Below are positions 8,561 to 13,778 of a stretch of 13,778 nt of DNA, one piece after another. Positions within the stretch are counted from its first letter, which is position 1. Each line of letters begins with the position of its first letter. The notes beneath the pieces are model-generated. The model searched no databases. It was not told the DNA's origin and saw only the letters and a program-made list of their open reading frames with translations. A program made the translations under genes and the position numbers. The DNA is from Cylindrotheca closterium (taxonomy: Eukaryota; Bacillariophyta; Bacillariophyceae; Bacillariales; Bacillariaceae): assembly GCA_933822405.4 (NCBI GenBank), contig CAKOGP040001913.1:1-13778 (forward strand), written 5' to 3'.

Positions 8561-9720
8561 AGCGGTTTCTACAGTTGCCATCATCTCTCAAAAGTGGACG
8601 GCAAGCAAGTTGGGCCGACCCTGAAGAAATTCATAGCTGAGTACGGTATACCGGAGCACCTCACGATGGACGGAGCAGCAGTACAAGTGGGACGCAACAC
8701 AAGCTTTATGGAAACGATCAACAGAGCCGCGATTAACTACCACATCTCCAGACCATACCGACCGGAAGAAAACCCAGCCGAAGGGGGAATCAGAGAGCTC
8801 AAACGACGATTCTACAGATTGATAGTCAAGCATGGGATACCAGAACGGCTATAGGACTTTGTGCTTGATTATGTTGTTGATACCATAAACATGACCGCCA
8901 ACTACTTGAGATATTCTGACGGACGAGTACCGCTTGAAGTGATCACTGGCATCACGCCGGACATTACAGAATACATGGACTTTACGATCTATGGATGGGT
9001 GTAATACCGCACAGACAGCGCCCTGGGGACAAACGAAATAGGCCGATGGTTGGGAGTGTCACGCAGGACGGGTCCAATGATGACGTATTGGATATTACCG
9101 AAGAGTGGCCGCCCAATCTCGACTGACACTGTCCAGAACATCACAGAAACCGAGAAACAGACCGACGTGGTCAAAGAACAAATGGCGCAATGGACAACTG
9201 ATGTATCCAAAATCCTTGATGCAAGGACAGGAGACATCAGTTGGGGGGAAAGATGAGATACCGCCACAATTGATGTTCGGCCTTGGATTGGAAGACGAAG
9301 AATTCAAATGCAACTTCAACAAGTTGATCAAGGCCGACGATGTTGACGATGGCACGCTCCAGGGGACCACAGAGACTGACGACATCGACGCACAGAACTA
9401 CATCAACATGGAGATTGGCCTATGATGGGGACAAGAAGGGGAGTTGCAACGTGCAGTTGTACGCAGGAGAGTCGTTGATGCAGAATGGAAATCCAACGGG
9501 CGTAGCAAACAACAACCAGTTGCTTGACACAAGACAATACAAAGTCAAATACAAAGATGGAAGCACCGAAGTGCTTGCTGCGAACTTGCTAGCAGAGAAC
9601 TTTCTGATGAGAAGGCAGTAAAGATGAAAGATGGTTTCTATCCCCTTGCAAGTGGAACGCAATGAAGACGACACACGGCAGCAGGATGGGACTTCTACAT
9701 TACTTGGAAAGATGGTTCCT
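8549..9720 (+). pseudogene. pol: copia Pol: integrase core and C-terminal domain (decayed)
   Basis: The integrase that inserts element cDNA into the host genome resumes here after the LINE. The second catalytic Asp is in TMDGA (8669-8671) and the catalytic Glu in NPAEGG (8780-8782). Then come 'DGRVPLEVITGITPDITEYM', 'IGRWLGVSRRTGPMMTYWIL' and 'LLDTRQYKVKYKDGSTEVL', and finally 'GWDFYITWKDGSS' near 9690-9720, where homology stops abruptly. Damage: TAG 8852-8854 (Trp expected, ERL*DF), TAA 9002-9004, a frame change at the G6 run 9243-9248, TGA 9423-9425, an apparent extra T at 9486, a frame change near 9604, and TGA 9663-9665 (Arg likely). Stop-free pieces therefore appear in frames two, three and one in turn. 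The protein is not expressible as written. The G6 frame change could in principle be a sequencing error; the many stops argue for true decay. Confidence 0.82.
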
Positions 9721-10905
9721 CAATGCTTGTTCCATGTGTCCTTCCCTTGGAGCTGCTTGATACTGGCTCAGGAGTGATACTTCCAGTAAGATATTGACTC
9801 GTCCAATCTCTGTCGCCCACCGTAATATCCCAATCAACTCTTGGAAGTAGGTATGGTCCTCTTGTCCTAATTCGCTTGATCCATCCATCTTCGGTTCATA
9901 GGCACTAGTCATCGGTGTTGGTGCATTCTTGGGCATTTTCCATTTTGGGCTGTCCTTTAATGTTTCCTTGACGTTTTTGACGGCTGCCACAACGTAGTCA
10001 TAACTTGACATCGTCCACATGTCGTGTCCATCCAAAGTCTTCCTTCATAGCCTAGCTCCCAAGTAGCTTTCTGGAGGTTCAATCTTGCCTTTCTTGAACT
10101 TGAAAACCCTTCCAATTCCTTCCATCACTTCTTTGGCTTTCATCGACATACAGAGGATGTCGTCGACGTAGCAAAGGATGTATTCGTAGTATTCCTCGCC
10201 GTCAGGTTTCACTGCCGCTCGCATGCAAACGTCTGGGTCGGCAGTTGACGAGCTGAAGCCCAAATCCTCCAAAGTCTCCGCCAGGTGTGATCTGAATGCT
10301 GCGGATGAACTTTTTAAGCCATATAATGCTCTTCTTACGATAAATACTTTGCTTTCTTCTTCACCGAACTTGGGTCCTGCTACCAGGTAGCACTTTTCGA
10401 TCGCTGGTGCAGTGAGGAATCCATTTTGAATATCCGCGCATTGCAAGTCTAATCCGTTTAGCGCTGCTATCATTAGTAGTATCCAAACTGAATCACGGGA
10501 CACTACCGTACTGTAGGTCAATGCTGCGGGTGCTTCAGTCTTGTGTCCATCAGCGCAGTACCTCGCTTTCCTTTGGAAGTTTTCCCCTAGTTTCACATCA
10601 AATACTAGGTGTCCCGTGATCTTTTTGTATCCCATCAGCTTCTCTACGTCTCCATCGAATTCTTCAAAAGCGACTCGATTGTTTTTCATCTCCATTTGAA
10701 TCGAGTCTTGCCATAGAGTATCCCCATTTGCTTTGTCGATTTTGATGGCTTCTTTGGTCGATTTGGGATACGTATTCCGTACTTGTGCGTACGTTCCCAT
10801 TACTTCGATTTTACTTTGCCAAGGAATCGCTTTCGCTTTCGAACAACGTGTGGTATCCACCATGCGAAAGCGGGTTCGTCTTGGATGCCCTTGCTATAGA
10901 AAAAA
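9721..10905 (-). pseudogene. pol: copia reverse transcriptase, inverted segment
   Basis: On the minus strand, reading from about 10905 down to 9721, the sequence encodes copia-type reverse transcriptase, which copies element RNA into DNA. It begins with 'GIQDEPAFAWWIPHVV', then 'GDTLWQDSIQMEMKN', 'RALYGLKSSSAAFRSHL', the catalytic YVDD box at 10159-10170 and 'ESYLGARL', and ends with 'QYQAAPREGHMEQAL' at the junction. In-frame stops are TAA at 10800-10802 (before WERTHKYG, where Tyr is likely) and TGA at 10045-10047. A one-base loss lies near 10761-10766. RNase H, which should follow, is absent. The first residues of this segment would normally follow closely after the WKDG domain that ends at 9720 on the plus strand. 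The segment is therefore probably an inversion within the same element rather than an unrelated copy. Confidence 0.83.
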
Positions 10906-11033
10906 TTATTTCAGAAACGAAACAACACGCATTCCGGCAGAACCAACCAGTCTCCCTCGCGTAGCGCTAGTACTGAATTTACGTAGAAAACTTTGAATTT
11001 ATCACCAAGCCAATCATTCAAAACCGGCGCACC
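10906..11033 (+). promoter_or_regulatory. Candidate promoter/5' leader of the 11034 gene
   Basis: 128 bp separate the end of copia homology from the next start codon. The stretch contains a CCAAT sequence at 11010-11014. The ATG at 11034 sits in a strong initiation context (gcaccATGGg, A at -3 and G at +4). No clear TATA box is visible. The promoter role is inferred from position only. Confidence 0.3.
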
Positions 11034-12098
11034 ATGGGCAAATCTATCACCGCGAAGGCATCCTCGGCGAAGACAAAAAAGTCGGGCGTGTCTAAGATGA
11101 AAACGACCTCTGGGGCTAAAAAGTCCGTCAAGAAACGAGTTGAAATTGACCTAGAACAGCCTAAAGACAGGGATACCATCGATTCCAAGCTGGTGTCTGA
11201 AACCCAGACTGAAGAGAAGCGTGTTACTGATGACAATGAAGTGCAACGCTTGGCTGATGAGATTGAGGCGAAACAAATTGCCGAACGAGAAGCTCGCAGG
11301 AGTGGGCATTACGACAGCATTGTTCCAAACTTGTCGGTGTGGTGGATGCAGAATTTATATTCGGGAGACGCTGTCGACAAAGCATTGGAACGTCATGACC
11401 GTATCCATACGGGTAACGCGCTTTTTATGGCGTGGGAAGAACGTTTTCCTGCCGCCTGGAACCAACCCTGCCTCCGGTATGACAATCCATTTAACGACAA
11501 TACCGGGACAGCAACTTGTGAAGATCGTTTCGCCCGCATTTTCACATCGATGAATTCGGATAACAGTCAATTGACTAAGTATCTCATTGCCGCATTTGAC
11601 ACTGAAACGATGGAAGTGAATCCATCTGAAGAAATTTGGTCTTTACGCATCTTGGCAATGCAGATTTCTTTACAAAATCCGTTTCCCTTTTTCGGTTTTG
11701 ATGAGTTTGAAGATAAACCGGATGACAACCATTTCTTTTCAGGCAAAATGAACAATCCACGTCTACGCTTGGAGCATCCCTTGGTGGGCTTTTGGTTAAT
11801 TTGCTCCAAATTGTTTGACTATCCATGGATTAATGAGTTTCTGTTGGAGTATTACGATGACCCGTCATCCGCAATTGTTGACACAATCAAACAAAGGAGA
11901 CGTGACGAGTCCAACAAAGCTCCTCCAAACCAAGAACTAGTGAAGGCACCGGTTCCGCCTTGTATTCAAAATATATACAATCCAATGAACTCTATTGACG
12001 AGCCAGGCACGGATGTTCAACGAGATTCCGCCAGATCTGTGGGGGACCAGGCGCAAAACTCAAATCGCTTTGCATCTCTACAAAGTGACGATGAATAG
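11034..12098 (+). CDS. Unknown protein, Lys-rich N-terminus (part 1 of a split gene)
   Basis: 354 codons from ATG 11034 to TAG 12096-12098. Residues 1-35 are very rich in Lys, Ser, Thr and Ala (GKSITAKASSAKTKKSG), a likely nuclear-localisation or nucleic-acid-binding tail. Residues about 60-90 (EVQRLADEIEAKQIAEREAR) look helical or coiled-coil. Residues about 90-290 form an aromatic-rich, probably globular region, with 'NLSVWWMQNLYSG' and 'HPLVGFWLICSKLF'. I recognise no catalytic motif. The frame continues past the TAG without a break to 12617, so the TAG is probably a nonsense mutation (CAG to TAG would fit 'DDE*SDGSG'). It may belong to a multicopy diatom family of hypothetical proteins, but I cannot name one. 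The function is unknown. Confidence 0.6.
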   Translation: MGKSITAKASSAKTKKSGVSKMKTTSGAKKSVKKRVEIDLEQPKDRDTIDSKLVSETQTEEKRVTDDNEVQRLADEIEAKQIAEREARRSGHYDSIVPNLSVWWMQNLYSGDAVDKALERHDRIHTGNALFMAWEERFPAAWNQPCLRYDNPFNDNTGTATCEDRFARIFTSMNSDNSQLTKYLIAAFDTETMEVNPSEEIWSLRILAMQISLQNPFPFFGFDEFEDKPDDNHFFSGKMNNPRLRLEHPLVGFWLICSKLFDYPWINEFLLEYYDDPSSAIVDTIKQRRRDESNKAPPNQELVKAPVPPCIQNIYNPMNSIDEPGTDVQRDSARSVGDQAQNSNRFASLQSDDE

Positions 12099-12617
12099 TC
12101 CGACGGTAGTGGAACTCAAGAGTTAGACGAGGTTAAAGTGGTGACGGTGCAAAAGAATCACTCCAAGGCGCCCGAGTCATCGGATGAAGATGAAGACAAT
12201 GATGCTGATGACACTGAAGACAGAGAGAACATTGTGGACAACGCAATGGAGGAAGACGACGATGATGAACAGGTCAATAGCGATGGGACGAATCCGCACG
12301 ATGAGGCCATGGACGACAACACTCCACCGTTGATTTTTCACAACCTCACGGCAACACAAGACTCAGCAGGTACAGGGATCCTTATGGAGCCCTCGGAAAC
12401 AACTCCTCTGCGCGTTCAACGTCCCCCAACACTGGCCGAACGGATCTCGAACCTCATTCAGGTGAATATGGAAGGGGTACCAGGCAAGTGTCACATCTTT
12501 GAGACTACTTTCTCTGTGAACTATCAAGGGTCCGATTCAGGAACTGTGGCGGATGCGCTCTTGTCGACAGTTCTATATTCTATGGAGGAAGCCATCAACA
12601 ATTCCCCTAATGAATGA
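12099..12617 (+). pseudogene. Continuation of the unknown gene after TAG: acidic linker and start of a folded domain
   Basis: The frame is the same as in the preceding part and stays open from the codon after TAG 12096-12098 to TGA 12615-12617. It has no good ATG start of its own. It begins with a strongly acidic tract (about 12170-12320: SSDEDEDNDADDTEDREN and EEDDDDEQ), then 'PPTLAERISNLIQVNMEG' and 'KCHIFETTFSVNY', which looks like the first strands of a folded domain. The alternation of basic tail and acidic linker is typical of nuclear or chromatin-associated proteins, but that is inference. The piece ends in an ATGA overlap with the next frame. One missing base there would fuse it to 12614-13663. 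Confidence 0.5.
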
Positions 12618-13663
12618 AGCTCCTTCCGATCTCCGATACCACATATAAGCAACCAAATCTTTGGATTCGAAACTCAGTAGAATTACGTAATCGCATTCCG
12701 ACTTATCGCACTCTGTTGACTTACTGTGATATGGAATACGGTAACTGTCCTTACGCGGCAACCAACAGCAAGCCGGGCGAGAAGAAACTACGCACACGCA
12801 TTTGCGTCGGTTTTTCTTCTGAGGCTTCTGTCGAGGCCGTCCAAGACTACCTTCATACTGGACTACGTCAATTGGGTAGAGTCGCTGGGTGCTACCCTTC
12901 TCCGTTGCAGTATGGAGAAATTGTGAAGATCGGATCATGCTTGTTTATTCCTGCAGAAGTTAACTTCTCAGCTTATGCAAAGGAGCTGATGAGACTATTT
13001 GATTTCAAAGTACCTATTGGTATCAAGATGGACTGGGTTTCTATTCCGTACACGGGACGAGCAAAGTACAACGAACGGTCTCCTGGAGTGACTAGTCCAC
13101 ATTGTTTCACTCGGAGGATTCATGCCAAGAGAGTTGATCGCACTTTGAGGTCGATTCTCCACCCAGCAACTACAAAACCTGACTTTCCATTTGCAGCACT
13201 GGCCACCTACATCAGTGATTGGAAGTCGGCGCAACAAGGATTGCTGAGTGTCAAGGCCTACGGTCCGGTGAAGGATGCGATCCTGACCTTGATCAGTAAG
13301 TTACAGGATTACTACATTTTGACGGAGGTTCTTTATCCAGGCATCGACTTCACCAGAATGTTCAAGTTTGCTACTACACGGTTGTACGGTTCTTGCACCC
13401 TGTTCAAAGTGCTCTTGTCTATCAAGGCCACTCCGGCCCAGGCTGATCAAGCTTCCACAGCTGCCAAAGACAAACCCTCTCCAACAACTGCCGACGACGA
13501 CTCATCTGAAGAGGAGGACGATGAATCTCAGGAGGGAGCGGTTTCTCTATCCGGGGCATTCACGAAGGTGACAAAGAAGAAGGTGAAGAAGCAGAAGAAG
13601 TCACCCCTTTCGGATAACCTCAAGAATCATTTTCTCAAAGATCTGTCCCCGAATAATAACTGA
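12614..13663 (+). CDS. Unknown protein, C-terminal part of the split gene
   Basis: 349 codons from ATG 12614, overlapping the upstream TGA as ATGA, to TGA 13661-13663. A TGA also immediately precedes this ATG in its own frame. The protein starts with KLLPISDTTYKQPNLWIRNS, then 'KKLRTRICVGFSSEASVEAV', 'LQYGEIVKIGSCLFIPAEV' and 'FKVPIGIKMDWVSIPYTG', a mixed alpha/beta fold I do not recognise. The end has an acidic run (DDDSSEEEDDESQEG) followed by a basic one (KVTKKKVKKQKKS), echoing the composition of the upstream part. The start joins smoothly in sense to the upstream domain, so one original protein of about 870 residues is likely. The last codons (NNN and stop) may come from an inserted LINE tail, so the natural C-terminus may be lost. 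The function is unknown. Confidence 0.6.
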   Translation: MKLLPISDTTYKQPNLWIRNSVELRNRIPTYRTLLTYCDMEYGNCPYAATNSKPGEKKLRTRICVGFSSEASVEAVQDYLHTGLRQLGRVAGCYPSPLQYGEIVKIGSCLFIPAEVNFSAYAKELMRLFDFKVPIGIKMDWVSIPYTGRAKYNERSPGVTSPHCFTRRIHAKRVDRTLRSILHPATTKPDFPFAALATYISDWKSAQQGLLSVKAYGPVKDAILTLISKLQDYYILTEVLYPGIDFTRMFKFATTRLYGSCTLFKVLLSIKATPAQADQASTAAKDKPSPTTADDDSSEEEDDESQEGAVSLSGAFTKVTKKKVKKQKKSPLSDNLKNHFLKDLSPNNN

Positions 13664-13778
13664 GACATTAATCGTTAATATGCTACTCTATGGGCATTCG
13701 ATTGCCGGTGAAATATTCGGCTGTAAAGGTCAAGTACTGTGAAGCGGTGAGTCAACAACAAGTTTGAACCATTTGAGG
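13652..13778 (-). mobile_element. 3' end of a second minus-strand LINE (partial, runs off the window)
   Basis: Seven identical blocks of 6-10 bp occur in the same order and at nearly the same spacing here and at 6850-6964, the 3' end of the first LINE: ataactga, cattaatcgt, gattgccg, cggctg, ggtgagtc, ttgaacca and tttgagg. On the minus strand the left end is gttattatt, a short TTA-repeat tail comparable with the TA-repeat tail of the first LINE. The left border would fall at about 13652, in the last codons of the preceding ORF. The rest of the element, including any ORF, would lie to the right of the window. An alternative is a shared 3' flanking sequence of another kind. Confidence 0.5.

Larger units (their letters stand above)
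4286..10905 (+). mobile_element. Copia-type (CoDi-like) LTR retrotransposon remnant, nested and rearranged
   Basis: Gag, a protease-like motif, integrase and a C-terminal WKDG domain read on the plus strand from 4286 to about 9720, and reverse transcriptase follows in inverted orientation from about 10905 back to 9721. The integrase-before-RT order of the parts is that of the copia superfamily. A LINE at 6844-8548 interrupts the integrase. The RNase H domain and an identifiable LTR pair are absent, so the element is defective. I found no convincing primer binding site between 4237 and 4285. The family call rests on remembered resemblance of Gag and Pol to diatom copia elements. Confidence 0.8.

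Noticed and set aside
8549..8584. N-terminal 12 codons of the minus-strand LINE ORF as LINE sequence
   Set aside because: They lie beyond the insertion border and are antisense copia integrase that happens to be open.
10733..10996. Plus-strand 87-codon ORF
   Set aside because: It overlaps the inverted copia reverse transcriptase in antisense and has no recognisable motif.

Overview
The window looks like a transposon-rich stretch of a diatom (stramenopile) nuclear genome. The main reason is a Ty1/copia-type polyprotein whose Gag, protease-like motif, integrase and reverse transcriptase have the character of the diatom copia lineages (CoDi-type elements). This was recognised by eye; no database search was run. 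There are no bacterial-style operons. I saw no tRNA or rRNA genes, and most coding regions are broken by stops and frameshifts.

Layout: (1) 2-3077 (+) is a decayed gene for a large protein. It has a cysteine-rich segment, a middle domain that may be a degenerate DDE/RNase-H-like fold, and a DEDDy 3'-5' exonuclease domain, with one internal TGA and two frame changes. (2) 3113-3692 holds a second degraded coding remnant of unknown family. (3) 3861-4236 is a stack of three tandem-repeat types with periods of 10, about 50 and 35 bp, ending 50 bp before the gag start codon. (4) 4286-9720 (+) is a copia gag-protease-integrase region with six in-frame stops and several frameshifts. (5) 6844-8548 (-) is a 5'-truncated non-LTR (LINE) retrotransposon inserted in the integrase gene and flanked by an exact 12-bp target-site duplication. 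(6) 9721-10905 (-) is the copia reverse transcriptase in inverted orientation. It starts and stops near where the forward copy breaks off, and the RNase H and 3' LTR are not seen. (7) 11034-13663 (+) is a lysine-rich/acidic protein of unknown function, split by an in-frame TAG and an ATGA stop/start overlap. (8) 13652-13778 appears to be the 3' end of a second minus-strand LINE related to the first, entering from the right.

No gene system works together here. The window is best read as layered transposition and decay: a copia insertion, its internal rearrangement, a LINE insertion into it, and another LINE at the end of the unknown gene. Most of the premature stops could come from C-to-T or G-to-A transitions. 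The 11034-13663 gene and the exonuclease fusion are the parts most likely to hold undescribed biology. The exonuclease call rests on visible catalytic motifs, while the function of 11034-13663 is unknown.
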